The notes under the pieces were generated by a model, which saw only the letters and a program-made list of their open reading frames with translations, had not been told where the DNA came from and did not search any database. From NCBI RefSeq assembly GCF_037039395.1, contig NZ_CP146243.1:142865-206864 (forward strand): a stretch of DNA of 64,000 nucleotides, given 5' to 3'. The position numbers and the translations under genes are program-made. Below, in pieces: positions 1 to 8,131 of the stretch; within the stretch, counting starts at the first letter, position 1, and every line of letters starts with the position of its first letter. The stretch is from Agrobacterium vitis (lineage in GTDB: Bacteria > Pseudomonadota > Alphaproteobacteria > Rhizobiales > Rhizobiaceae).

Positions 1-114
1 GTTGGTTCACTAGTTTCGGCGGCGGACGCTGGAAGCGTGTTCTGGGCGCCGGCCGATCAAACCCTAGAAGCCGTGATAAGCGACATCGAGCGCTCCTTCA
101 GCGTGGTTGTCTGA
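1..114 (+). CDS. 3' end of an unidentified gene (partial)
   Basis: An open frame enters from the left edge and ends with TGA at 112-114, giving about 37 residues ending in SDIERSFSVVV. I do not recognise the family. Composition is coding-like and the reading frame is open from the first base, so this is plausibly the C-terminus of a gene that starts outside the window. A chance open frame of this length cannot be excluded. Confidence 0.3.
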   Translation, partial: VGSLVSAADAGSVFWAPADQTLEAVISDIERSFSVVV

Positions 115-1011
115 TATCATGGCGATCAGATCGTGAACGAACTACTTAAAGAAGTTCCATACCGGATACTGGGCTTAGCAAAAGGGGTTCCGTCTGCGCT
201 CCTGGTTTAGGCAAAGGGACAAGCTCAAGTAAGTTGCTGACGAGGCCCATTCTTATCGCCTGAATCGCACGATCAAAGTGGCAAATGCGATTAGCACCAC
301 AGCCGCTATCGCGAATTGTCCGCTCGCAGATGCCTCCATCCCAAAGAGTTTGATGTTCAGAAAAGCAGTCGGGTCATTCATGTCGCACCTCTCAGCAAAA
401 AGAAGAAGAGAAGCGCTGCCTGCTGCCGCATGTTGCCTGAGCTTGATCCCAAATCAAGCAAAGCTATTCGCCTGATCTACGACCTTCTTCAAATGGTCTT
501 CAAACACGCTTTGAAGGGGCTTTGAGAGGTCTTAAAATGCTAGTTGCAAGAAATTTTCCCGATGGGGAAATAATTTTCCAAAATTTACGGAATTCAGTGA
601 AATATCTTTTAAAATCCGTGCTTTAATTGTTTATGGCAGCAGGTGTCATCTGCGAAAGCAGCGAACTGGAAGTTGGACTCGGAAGGAATTTTGGCAGATG
701 AAGAGGAGGCTGTTATTGTCCTCAAAGAGGTTCTTCTCCCAACTTGGACTCGCCGACGAAGTTCGGTTGGTGTTGGCCTGGGCGGCCCGACAAGCCGTGA
801 TCGTGCCTGAGAAAGTAGCCGTCATGGAGGCCTGGCAGGCACGGTTTTCCAAGGCAGATTAAAAGCTCTAACCGACGTCTGTCATTAGCATTGTAGATTT
901 CTAATCGAGCGAAGTCCCGCAGAGCGGCTTCTATCTCGACAGAGCACAAATTCATCCATAACGTGTATAAGGTGTCCATAATTGTCATAATTGAAGGTCG
1001 ATAACTCAATC
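115..1011. other. Intergenic DNA, no confident gene
   Basis: About 900 bases without a gene I can support. Bases 530-625 are AT-rich and non-coding in appearance. A short plus-strand frame at 698-861 (54 residues, ending VMEAWQARFSKAD) has a coding-like second half and could be the tail of a decayed gene. The remaining open frames on both strands have low-complexity or arginine/cysteine-rich translations typical of chance frames. The stretch just before 1012 should hold the promoter of the following HTH reading frame, but I see no clear -35/-10 pair. Confidence 0.4.
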
Positions 1012-2016
1012 ATGTCGTTCTCAAAGGCGCAGGATTTAATAAGGTTGGCGCGTTTGGCGGCCACGCGGCGGGTCGGAATCAGTTTGGATGAAATCTGCAA
1101 GGAATTCACTGTTTCCCATCGAACAGCGCAGCGCATGACTGATGCGCTTGAGACGGTATTTGCAAACGTGGAAGCAATTGATGGCGAGGACATCAGCGCT
1201 GCGGAACGGCGCCGCCTTGCATGGCATCTTCCGGACGATTTCAGCAGTCTGCCGTTCTCCAAGCGGGAGGAAATCATCGAATGGGTGCGCAGGGTCATCA
1301 TCTCGGGCTCGACCGACTATCGCCGCTACCAGGCGGCGGCGATCAAACAGCGTTATGCAATTCGGTTTCCAGGCGTCACCTATGGTGGGGCAGCCCTGTC
1401 ACCCCGATCGCAGATCACTCCAGAAAGCAGGACCCACAATACGCAAGCCTTAGAAGATCCTGATCTCCTGTCCGGCGTCGTCGATGCGCCGCCGCGGCTG
1501 GCTATGGAGATGGCCGATCTGATCCGCTTCAAGACATCAACGCTGACCGCGATCGGCTTCCAACGAAATGGAGTTTGGGGAGAGGAAACCGCATCCCAGA
1601 AGGTCGAGCATCTAGGCCTCATGTTCGGGGCGCTCGCCGCCTCACCTGCCGGCGTCGTCAAAGGGCGCGGCGTGCCGCTCAGCCAACTGACCTTTGGCCT
1701 GCTAATCTTCCCAGGCGTATGGGATTGGTACCTGCAATGGCGCGAGCAGCGGCGTGGCTTCTATACCAAGTGGGAAGAAGACATGCTGATGGTCGCCCAA
1801 GCTCTCACCCGGGCGGAGGTGGGCTGGATCCGCCAGCATCCGGAGCTCCTGAAGAAGGTTCAGCCAATCGAAGGGCTGATCGCGCCAGAGGAGATAGACT
1901 TTGCGGCGCGTGACTGGCACGGCGCCTGCGATGCATTCCACCGGCACGCTGCCAATCGCTCGAAGGAAATCCAGCGTGTCATGCGGGTGCATCGCGATCC
2001 GTTCGAGCCGATCATG
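1012..2016 (+). pseudogene. Chimeric ORF: WYL-type HTH fused to the C-terminal part of a site-specific integrase-like protein
   Basis: From ATG 1012 the first ~58 residues read as the N-terminal HTH of a WYL-family regulator (KAQDLIRLARLAATRR, then VSHRTAQRMTDALE). Near base 1190 the frame passes without a stop into a different protein, beginning around DISAAERRRLAWHLPDDF and running through FPGVTYGG, GFQRNGVWGEETASQK, FGLLIFPGVWDWYLQWREQ to MRVHRDPFEPIM near 2016. I recall this second part as the middle of large rhizobial integrase-like proteins, but have not been able to search. From ~2017 the frame continues to 2202 only as antisense of the opposing fragment. The WYL ligand domain and the integrase C-terminus with catalytic residues are missing, so both parents are broken. 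Whether the fusion is expressed is unknown. Confidence 0.6.
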
Positions 2017-2613
2017 GTGAGTCTTGTCATCGAAAGTCTCGCCCAATCGAATAACGGCGCGATACAGTTGCCAGTAGCTCTCGCCGAACCGACGCATCTG
2101 ATAAACGAGTGCATCATGGAAGCCGGTCGGATCATCGGTTGCTTCGAACAATGGTTCAGGAAACGGACTAATCGGTTTCGGTTGGGGCTCTCTTGGCATT
2201 GACGAAGATTGAGCCGGGATCTTGTCTGAGAGGATCTGTTGCGGCCTGGAACGCGTCACAGTTTCCGACTTGCGGGGAACGGCTTTCTTCGATTTCGCAC
2301 GTGGTTTTGTGGACAGGATGTCCTCGGCGACAGGTGGCGCTCCAAGCCAGCGGATAATCGCGTCCAAACCTGGACGCAGCTGCTTCTTCAACTCCGCTTT
2401 CATTTCGCCTTCAATCCCACATGTCTGGCCAATGGCCGTCCAGTCCATACGGCCATTCACGATCGGTGGTGGTCGGCGGTGGATGACGAGCCCTATGAGA
2501 TAGGACCGAATGCAATCCACCACCCGCTTTGAGGCGATTTGGGCAATGCGCACCTCGCAGAAATCCGAGATTTTTCGTTGAAAGTGATGAATTGAAAGAT
2601 CGTGTTTTACCAT
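2017..2613 (-). pseudogene. N-terminal fragment of the same integrase-like protein, inverted
   Basis: From ATG 2613 (minus strand) the protein starts MVKHDLSIHHFQRK and continues SKRVVDCIRSYLIGLVIHRR, RMDWTAIGQTCGIE, LRPGLDAIIRWLGAPP and, after a charged linker, FHDALVYQMRRFGESYWQLYRAVIRLGETFDDKT near 2017. Past that point the frame runs to a stop at 1702, but only as antisense of the plus-strand fragment. I judge this to be the amino-terminal region of the family whose later part lies on the plus strand at 1190-2016. The two converge tail to tail at about 2016/2017, with an internal segment absent. No catalytic residues are present. Confidence 0.5.
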
Positions 2614-2771
2614 GCTCTTATTCCATTTCTCTCGGCACCAGTGCCGAGGGCGGGCGGGAATAGGAGCGGACGTTTAACAAATGGTTTTGCCGCAGCTGCG
2701 AGCATTTGGCCCCCAGGCTTAATCCCCAGATTTCAGATGAAGCATCAAGAGCCTCATGCTAAAGGTTGCGG

Positions 2772-3683
2772 ATGGGATTCGGGGTTTTCATTCACCGATC
2801 AGATTCGATTTACGACGACAGCCCGGCCGAACAATACCAGTTCCCAGGCCAGTATCTCGGTCGTGTCCAGGCGTGTGTGGGTGACTGGATCGTTTACTAC
2901 GAGCCTCGGAAGGTCGCCGCGACCCGCGGCTATTTTGCTGTCGCCAAAGTTGAAAGGGTTATTCCTGATCCGAAGGCGCCCGGCATGTATCTGGCGCTGA
3001 TCGAACACGGTAGCTATCTCGACTTCATCAATCCCGTTCCGTTCAGTGGGCCAGAGGGTGTCATAGAACGAGGCGTGCTGAATGAAGAAGGCCGCATTTC
3101 GGGCAGGGCACAGGCGGCAGTCCGGCCGATATCCGCAGCAGATTTCAACCGCATCGTATCGATCGGCATAGACGAGCATGAGCCTGAACTGCCTCGGTTG
3201 GATGAGCCGCTGCTCACTCCTGCGATCGATGGATTTGCAGATGAAGCTCAAGCGCCGTTCATATTCGAGCAGGAGCGCGACCGGGTTATGCAACTCTCGT
3301 CGCGGATCGTTCGAAATCGGCTGTTTCGCCGGCTCGTTCTTCAGGCCTATGATAAACGATGCGCCATCACGGGATTGAAGCTCATCAACGGTGGTGGCCG
3401 GGCGGAGGTCGATGCCGCACATATTCGCCCCGTAGAAGCGAGTGGACCTGACATTCTTTCCAACGGAATTGCGCTTTCGGGTACCGCACACTGGATGTTT
3501 GACCGCGGTCTGATTGGCCTTTCGGACGATCTTGATATCCTGATATCGCGTCACGCGAATGATCCTGACAGCATCCAAGGACTCCTCAACAAGACCGGGA
3601 AGGCGATCGTGCCTTGCCGGGTCTTCGAGCGGCCACATCCCCAGTTCCTGAGATGGCACCGTGAGAACTGCTTCAAGCAGTGA
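2772..3683 (+). CDS. HNH endonuclease family protein
   Basis: A 303-residue protein whose last ~120 residues form an HNH_2-type nuclease domain. The stretch LVLQAYDKRCAITGLK is followed by VDAAHIRPVEASGPDILSNG (the DAAHI histidine), then GIALSGTAHWMFDRGLIGL carrying the second H. Only one CxxT-type knuckle is seen, so no full zinc ribbon. The N-terminal ~170 residues begin GFGVFIHRSDSIYDD and resemble the leader domain seen in restriction-like HNH proteins. ATG 2772 is preferred over TTG 2766 because AAAGG ends at 2765, giving a 6-base spacing to the ATG. It lies just upstream of hipBA. Cleavage target unknown. Confidence 0.8.
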   Translation: MGFGVFIHRSDSIYDDSPAEQYQFPGQYLGRVQACVGDWIVYYEPRKVAATRGYFAVAKVERVIPDPKAPGMYLALIEHGSYLDFINPVPFSGPEGVIERGVLNEEGRISGRAQAAVRPISAADFNRIVSIGIDEHEPELPRLDEPLLTPAIDGFADEAQAPFIFEQERDRVMQLSSRIVRNRLFRRLVLQAYDKRCAITGLKLINGGGRAEVDAAHIRPVEASGPDILSNGIALSGTAHWMFDRGLIGLSDDLDILISRHANDPDSIQGLLNKTGKAIVPCRVFERPHPQFLRWHRENCFKQ

Positions 3684-3711
3684 GCGCTAGGGTAAGTCTT
3701 GCGCTGTGGTT

Positions 3712-3826
3712 TCATCCCGTACGGTTCTATTTCGGTCCGTTGGTGCAAACAAACCTGAAATCATCCCGATCGGTTCTTTTGACTTCCCTTTATGCCGTCT
3801 GGTAGTATAATCGTCCCGATAGGTGT
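3712..3826 (+). promoter_or_regulatory. Three evenly spaced operator-like repeats upstream of hipB
   Basis: Three copies of a TCRTCCCGNNNGG element start at 3712 (TCATCCCGTACGGTTCT), 3761 (TCATCCCGATCGGTTCT) and 3811 (TCGTCCCGATAGGTGT), spaced 49 and 50 bases apart. The cores CCGTACGG and CCGATCGG are perfect palindromes. They fill the gap between the HNH gene and hipB, the last one ending 5 bases before the hipB start. HipB-type antitoxins bind several spaced palindromic operators to repress their own operon, so these are the likely autoregulatory sites. Confidence 0.7.
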
Positions 3827-3830
3827 GATT

Positions 3831-4058
3831 ATGGAAAAGATCAAAGATACGAAAAGCCTCGGCATGCTGATCCGTCAGGAGCGCAAACAGCAAGGGTTAA
3901 CCCAAGAGCAACTCGCCGGGGTAATTGGCGTAGGCGTCCGGTTTCTGCGTGAACTCGAGGCCGGCAAAGAGAGCTGCCAGATCGGCCGTGCGATGCAAGT
4001 CCTAGCTGGTCTTGGTCTCGTCGTTTCCATCGGCCGTCGCCAAGGTTCGCGATCATGA
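3831..4058 (+). CDS. hipB: HipB-like antitoxin (XRE family HTH)
   Basis: A 75-residue protein starting MEKIKDTKSLGMLIRQ, with a helix-turn-helix of the HTH_3 type (LGMLIRQERKQQGLTQEQLA, then VRFLRELEAGKESCQIG). An in-frame ATG at 3792 would add 13 residues running through the third operator repeat, so 3831 is preferred. The stop codon overlaps the hipA start by four bases (ATGA), implying translational coupling. The predicted role is to neutralise the kinase toxin and repress the operon through the repeats upstream. Confidence 0.85.
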   Translation: MEKIKDTKSLGMLIRQERKQQGLTQEQLAGVIGVGVRFLRELEAGKESCQIGRAMQVLAGLGLVVSIGRRQGSRS

Positions 4059-5317
4059 CCCGCGTATTGGACGTCTATTTTCGCGACACCAAGGCGGGCG
4101 TACTCAGCCGGCTTGACGACGGCTTGCTGACTTTTGCCTATGATGGCGCGTATCTCCTGCACCAACTATCGCGTGCGATCTCGTTCTCGATGCCCCTGCA
4201 AGAAGAGCCCTTTGGTGATCAGGTGGTGCGCCCTTTTTTCTCCGGTCTCTTGCCGGACGAGGGGGCGCGGCAACGCCTCGCTGGTGCGCTCGGCCTCTCA
4301 GCAGGCAATGCCTTCGGGCTACTGGAAGTTATCGGGGGCGAGTGCGCAGGTGCTTTGTCACTCTACCCGACAGGCACGGCGCCCGAACCTCCTAGCCGAT
4401 CCCACGCCGAAATTCTCACTTCAGAACGTCTGGATGAAATTCTCAGCAGGCTACGGACCCGGCCTTTGCTTGGCGGAGACGAGGGCATTCGCCTATCGCT
4501 CGCCGGCGCGCAGGATAAACTGGCGGTCATTGTCGATGGAGATTCCATTGCCTTGGCAAAAGACGGCAGACCAACGACCCATATTTTGAAGCCAGTCATC
4601 CAGGCGTTGGAAGGCACGGTGGAGAACGAGTATTTTTGTATGCGGCTGGCTGCCCGCCTTAAGCTGCCGGTACCCGATGTCGAGATACGCCTAGACGGGG
4701 CGACCGCCTTTCTCCTGGTTGAGCGTTATGATCGGACGAAAGCTGCAGACGGCATCATTGAGCGCCTACACCAGGAAGACTTTTGCCAGGCCCTTAGCGT
4801 CCCGCCGGAACTGAAGTATGAGGCCGAGGGCGGACCGGGGACAGAACGGGCTCTCGGGCTGATCGACCAGGCCTGCGCTAGACCTGTCGCGGATCGTTTA
4901 CAGCTCATCCGCATGCTGATCTTCCATTATCTCGTCGGTAACGCCGATGCTCACGGCAAGAATTACGCCCTGCTTTATGGCTCCGATGAACCGGATCTGG
5001 CACCGATCTACGATGTCGTTTGCACGGCTGTTTATCCCCGCTTGTCAAAGAGGCTCGCCATGAAGATTGGCGGCCGCGATGTGCCCGACACGATTCAGCT
5101 GAAGCATTGGAAGGCATTGGTGCCCGACACTAAATCTTCCCAGCGCATCCTTGTTCGCGATCTTGCCCAGATGGCGGAAAGGATTGTGAGCGAGGCCGAT
5201 GCCCTTGTTGCAGAACTGGCTGACGAGGGGATCAGGCACCCCATCCTGAGTGCAATTCGCAAGGTCATCTCTAGTCGGGCTGGTTTGCTACAGAGGGCCG
5301 CGGAGCAGGTCCTTTAA
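4055..5317 (+). CDS. hipA: HipA-like serine/threonine kinase toxin
   Basis: A 420-residue protein of full family length. An N-terminal HipA_N domain (FFSGLLPDEGARQRLA near residue 61) is followed by the kinase core. Key residues look intact by analogy with E. coli HipA: the autophosphorylation/P-loop serine in RLSLAGAQDK (S148), ATP lysine in HILKP (K179), catalytic loop NADAHGKN (D298, N303) and the metal-binding aspartate in APIYD (D320). HipA of E. coli phosphorylates glutamyl-tRNA synthetase and induces persistence; the target here is unknown. Coupled to hipB by a four-base overlap. Confidence 0.88.
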   Translation: MTRVLDVYFRDTKAGVLSRLDDGLLTFAYDGAYLLHQLSRAISFSMPLQEEPFGDQVVRPFFSGLLPDEGARQRLAGALGLSAGNAFGLLEVIGGECAGALSLYPTGTAPEPPSRSHAEILTSERLDEILSRLRTRPLLGGDEGIRLSLAGAQDKLAVIVDGDSIALAKDGRPTTHILKPVIQALEGTVENEYFCMRLAARLKLPVPDVEIRLDGATAFLLVERYDRTKAADGIIERLHQEDFCQALSVPPELKYEAEGGPGTERALGLIDQACARPVADRLQLIRMLIFHYLVGNADAHGKNYALLYGSDEPDLAPIYDVVCTAVYPRLSKRLAMKIGGRDVPDTIQLKHWKALVPDTKSSQRILVRDLAQMAERIVSEADALVAELADEGIRHPILSAIRKVISSRAGLLQRAAEQVL

Positions 5318-5338
5318 GCAGTAGAATGGTCTCGATAT

Positions 5339-5372
5339 CCACCGCTTTGTCCTTGGACAAACGGGTCGGTGG
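5339..5372. terminator. Hairpin between convergent hipA and lysR genes
   Basis: A two-part stem: CCACCG pairs with CGGTGG, enclosing TTTGTCC paired with GGACAAA around a TT centre. It lies in the 141-base gap between the convergent ends of hipA and the LysR gene, where a bidirectional terminator is expected. No U-tract follows on either strand, so it is a weak call as an intrinsic terminator. Confidence 0.35.
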
Positions 5373-5458
5373 TTCGGCTCCTTTCAAGAGCAAAAGACAT
5401 CTACCTCATTTCATCGACCGGATTTTGGCTCTTGTGACCTTGCCATAAATCGTCCGGT

Positions 5459-6373
5459 TTAGGTCCCTGTCTGACCTTCAGACATCCATGCCTCCGGAAG
5501 TGCATCCTGCAACGCTTGCCGAATGATCGTAGCAAGATGCTCGCTGATCCGGGTTTCCTTTTTCCCCGGACGGAGGAGACTGAGGCCAAGGGAGGGAAGT
5601 TGCGGCAAACCGCTTGTGGCGGGATCGAGGACGCGCACTGAAGCTGGTCGACCAAACGGCGTGCGGAGTGCAATGCCAAGGCCTGCCGCCGTCGCTGCCC
5701 ACATTCCGCCAAGGCTTGGGCTGACGAATGCAATTCGCCATGCAATACCTTGTCGGTCAAGATGGCTGCAGGCAATGGAGCGAAGTAGGCACGGCGCCTC
5801 CAATGCGGCAAGCGGCAGTGGATCATTCGTGCCTTGCTGCCAAACGGGTTGATCTTCCGCCGAACCGAGCCAACATAACGGCACTGAGGCAATCCTTTCC
5901 GCGGACGACGCGGTCATATCATCCCACACCAGCGCCAAGTCAAGATGACCTGAGTCGATCTTATCTCGCAACTCACTATTCCGGGCGATACGCCCTTCAA
6001 TCCGAACACGGGGATGTGCGCGTGCAAAACGGCCGAGCACTCGCGGCAATACCGTTTCTCCAAAATCCTCTTGAATGCCGAGGCGTATCCAGCCTTCAAG
6101 TTCCGGGGTGCGAACGGCGCTGATGGCCTCGTCATTGAGGTTCAGCAAGCGCCGGGCATAGGAAAGCAGAATGTCGCCGCTATCGGTCAGAGCCAGGCCG
6201 CGTCCCGATTTGCGTACCAATTCGGTCTCCATCTGATCCTCCAGCTTCTTGAGCTGGGCACTGACAGCCGAAGTGGACCGGCCAAGCCGATCAGCGGCCT
6301 GCGCAAATGATCCTGCTTCGATTCCGGCCACGAAGCTCCGCAGAGCGTCCATATCGAGATTGGTCAAGCGCAT
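5459..6373 (-). CDS. LysR family transcriptional regulator
   Basis: A 304-residue protein with the LysR N-terminal winged HTH (MDALRSFVAGIEAGSFAQAA, then RSTSAVSAQLKKLEDQ) and a periplasmic-binding-like effector domain from about residue 90. Length is standard. It is transcribed divergently from the tautomerase/cupin/DUF4865 operon with a ~107-base gap that contains two inverted repeats, so it most likely controls that operon and itself. The effector is unknown. Confidence 0.88.
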   Translation of the reverse strand: MRLTNLDMDALRSFVAGIEAGSFAQAADRLGRSTSAVSAQLKKLEDQMETELVRKSGRGLALTDSGDILLSYARRLLNLNDEAISAVRTPELEGWIRLGIQEDFGETVLPRVLGRFARAHPRVRIEGRIARNSELRDKIDSGHLDLALVWDDMTASSAERIASVPLCWLGSAEDQPVWQQGTNDPLPLAALEAPCLLRSIACSHLDRQGIAWRIAFVSPSLGGMWAATAAGLGIALRTPFGRPASVRVLDPATSGLPQLPSLGLSLLRPGKKETRISEHLATIIRQALQDALPEAWMSEGQTGT

Positions 6374-6390
6374 TAATATTGTCCCAAAAA

Positions 6391-6442
6391 ACAGGATAAC
6401 GTGTCCTGAATAATCTGATTATCAGAACGATAATGTCGTTCT
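6391..6442. promoter_or_regulatory. Inverted repeats in the lysR / tautomerase divergent promoter
   Basis: CAGGA at 6392-6396 pairs with TCCTG at 6404-6408. AGAACGA at 6424-6430 pairs perfectly with TCGTTCT at 6436-6442. Both sit between the divergent start codons, where LysR regulators bind dyads of the T-N11-A type. They are candidate binding and activation sites for the adjacent LysR protein. Confidence 0.5.
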
Positions 6443-6480
6443 ATACTGTGCCTGTCAATGCGCATCAAGGAACCGAACTT

Positions 6481-6882
6481 ATGCCCTTCACTCGAATATC
6501 TTTGCTTGCGGGCAAATCCGCCGACTATCTCGCCGCAGTTTCCGACAGTCTCGACCGTGCCCTTGTCGACTGTTTCGAGGTTCCGGAATTGGACCGCTTC
6601 GCCGCAATCCATCAGCACCAACCGGGCGAATTGATCTTCGACCGAAGCTATCGTGGCGGCCCGCGATCAGACGACTATATCTTCTTCCACATTACCACGG
6701 GTAAGGCGCGTTCGCGGGAAACAAAGGCGCGTTTCTACAAAAGGCTCGTCGAAAACCTGGCAGTGGCACCCGGAATAAGGCCAGAGGACGTGATGGTCGC
6801 CATTGCCAATTCTACATTCGAGGACTGGTCATTCGCGTCGGGTGTTTCAGCCGAAGTGCCTTCAACGGAGGGCGTCCGATGA
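6481..6882 (+). CDS. Tautomerase family protein
   Basis: A 133-residue protein beginning MPFTRISLLAGKSADYLAAV. Start 6481 is chosen over an in-frame ATG at 6433 because tautomerases use the amino-terminal proline, exposed after Met removal, as catalytic base, and because AAGGA lies 9 bases upstream. The length and the segment PGELIFDRSYRGGPRSDDYI fit the longer tautomerase_2-like group. The stop overlaps the next gene by four bases. The substrate is not apparent. Confidence 0.78.
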   Translation: MPFTRISLLAGKSADYLAAVSDSLDRALVDCFEVPELDRFAAIHQHQPGELIFDRSYRGGPRSDDYIFFHITTGKARSRETKARFYKRLVENLAVAPGIRPEDVMVAIANSTFEDWSFASGVSAEVPSTEGVR

Positions 6883-7313
6883 CCGATGTTTTCGACATGC
6901 AGACGGCCTGTCCATTAGAGATGACCATCCGTCGGGCAGGTGAAGGGATCGCGACTGCGCCTGACGGTATCTCTAGCAGATCCTTTCTTGTCCAGATGCT
7001 CCTCTCCAGCCAAACCGAAGGTGAAATAACGGCAATGCGTGCCTTTGTCTCGCCGGGAGTTGTAACCCATTGGCACAGCCATCCGCGAGGCCAGCTTCTC
7101 TTCGTCCTCGATGGCGTCGGGCTCGTCCAGCGAGCAGGCGACGATCCGGCCGAGGTTCGCGCTGGAGATGCCATCTGGTTTGCGCCCGACGAACGTCACT
7201 GGCATGGCGCAACACCCCTCAGCCCTTTCAGTTATTTGAGTGTCCAACCTGTGAAAGACGGAACCGCCGTCCGCTGGTTAGGTCCAGTCCAACAGGAGGA
7301 ATTCAAGCAATGA
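6879..7313 (+). CDS. Cupin domain protein
   Basis: A 144-residue single-domain cupin. The first motif reads VVTHWHSHPRGQLLFVLDGVG, with the usual HxH...E-like metal ligand pattern, here with Gln in place of the usual Glu. The second reads GDAIWFAPDERHWHGA. Such small cupins act as isomerases or oxygenases, or as binding proteins for small acids. It overlaps its neighbours by four bases on both sides (ATGA junctions), so the three genes form a coupled operon. Confidence 0.8.
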   Translation: MTDVFDMQTACPLEMTIRRAGEGIATAPDGISSRSFLVQMLLSSQTEGEITAMRAFVSPGVVTHWHSHPRGQLLFVLDGVGLVQRAGDDPAEVRAGDAIWFAPDERHWHGATPLSPFSYLSVQPVKDGTAVRWLGPVQQEEFKQ

Positions 7314-7864
7314 TTGCTATGCAGTACAGTTTCACCCTACCTGCCGACTACGATATGGCAATCATTGAGCGGCGCATTCGCGATAAAGGGCCATTGCTCG
7401 ACGGATTTCCACGCCTTCGCTTCAAGGCCTATCTTTATGCGCGAAAGCAGGGTGTTGGCTTTACCAGTCGCGAAAATCTTTATGCGCCGTTCTATCTTTG
7501 GAATGAGCCTAAAGGCATCGACGGCTTTCTGTCCAGCCCCGGTTTTGCGGGCCTGGCTCGGGATTTCGGTTGGCCATCTATCCAGACATGGCTAGTATGG
7601 CATGCCCAAACCGCTTCTGACCTTACGGGCGTTCGATTTGCCACACGGGAGATCCGGCAAATTACGGCCTATTCCGATCTCGCTAGCCAGCGCGATGCGG
7701 CCACAGCCGAGGCGCAATCAGCAGTGCGGTCTGGCGCGCTCGCGGCCGTCGCAGCATTCGATCCGACGAATTGGCGACTAGAGCATTTTTGTCTTTGGTC
7801 GACAATGCCCGTCATAGCAGAAACAAGGCAAGTCTATTACGTCGGCCACATCTCGTTGCCTTAA
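7310..7864 (+). CDS. DUF4865 family protein
   Basis: A 184-residue protein starting MIAMQYSFTLPADYDMAIIERRI, which I recognise as the DUF4865 family. GGAGG stands at 7294-7298 and the start overlaps the cupin stop. A longer frame open back to 7070 runs through the cupin gene and is not used. Conserved-looking stretches include LYAPFYLWNEPKGIDGFL and HFCLWSTMP. Function is unknown; the consistent grouping with a tautomerase and a cupin suggests one small-molecule pathway controlled by the divergent LysR. Confidence 0.75.
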   Translation: MIAMQYSFTLPADYDMAIIERRIRDKGPLLDGFPRLRFKAYLYARKQGVGFTSRENLYAPFYLWNEPKGIDGFLSSPGFAGLARDFGWPSIQTWLVWHAQTASDLTGVRFATREIRQITAYSDLASQRDAATAEAQSAVRSGALAAVAAFDPTNWRLEHFCLWSTMPVIAETRQVYYVGHISLP

Positions 7865-7978
7865 TGTAATAAATTGCCCTGTCCGATAAACGTCACGCAC
7901 CTCCATAGGCCCAGTCGGCCCGAAGCTGCGATTTTGGCCAACTCAAAGAACGGATGGTGAACTCGTGATCACATAGTC

Positions 7979-8131
7979 TTATGGCGAACCTTGACCTTCC
8001 AAGGCGCGGTAGACAGTCATCCTGGAAATGTTCAGCTCACGAGCGACGGCAGCTTTCGTTGCACCAGCCGTGATCCGCCTGCGAATCTCGGCGTCATCGA
8101 CATTCTTCTTCCTGCCCTTGTAGATGCCGTC
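7979..8131 (-). pseudogene. 3' fragment of a serine resolvase/invertase
   Basis: Minus-strand reading from 8131 to the TAA at 7979 gives 50 residues: DGIYKGRKKNVDDAEIRRRI, then TAGATKAAVARELNISRMTV and YRALEGQGSP. This is the C-terminal HTH of Tn3-type serine recombinases. The catalytic N-terminal domain is absent because the frame is cut exactly at the left end of the IS6-family element (8132). Confidence 0.75.

Noticed and set aside
2017-2202. C-terminal 60 residues of the plus-strand chimeric ORF
   Set aside because: This part is the antisense of the coding-like minus-strand integrase fragment and has no protein-like character of its own.
7070-7309. N-terminal extension of the DUF4865 frame
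   Set aside because: It is an arginine-rich shadow of the cupin gene; the real start is the ATGA overlap at 7310.
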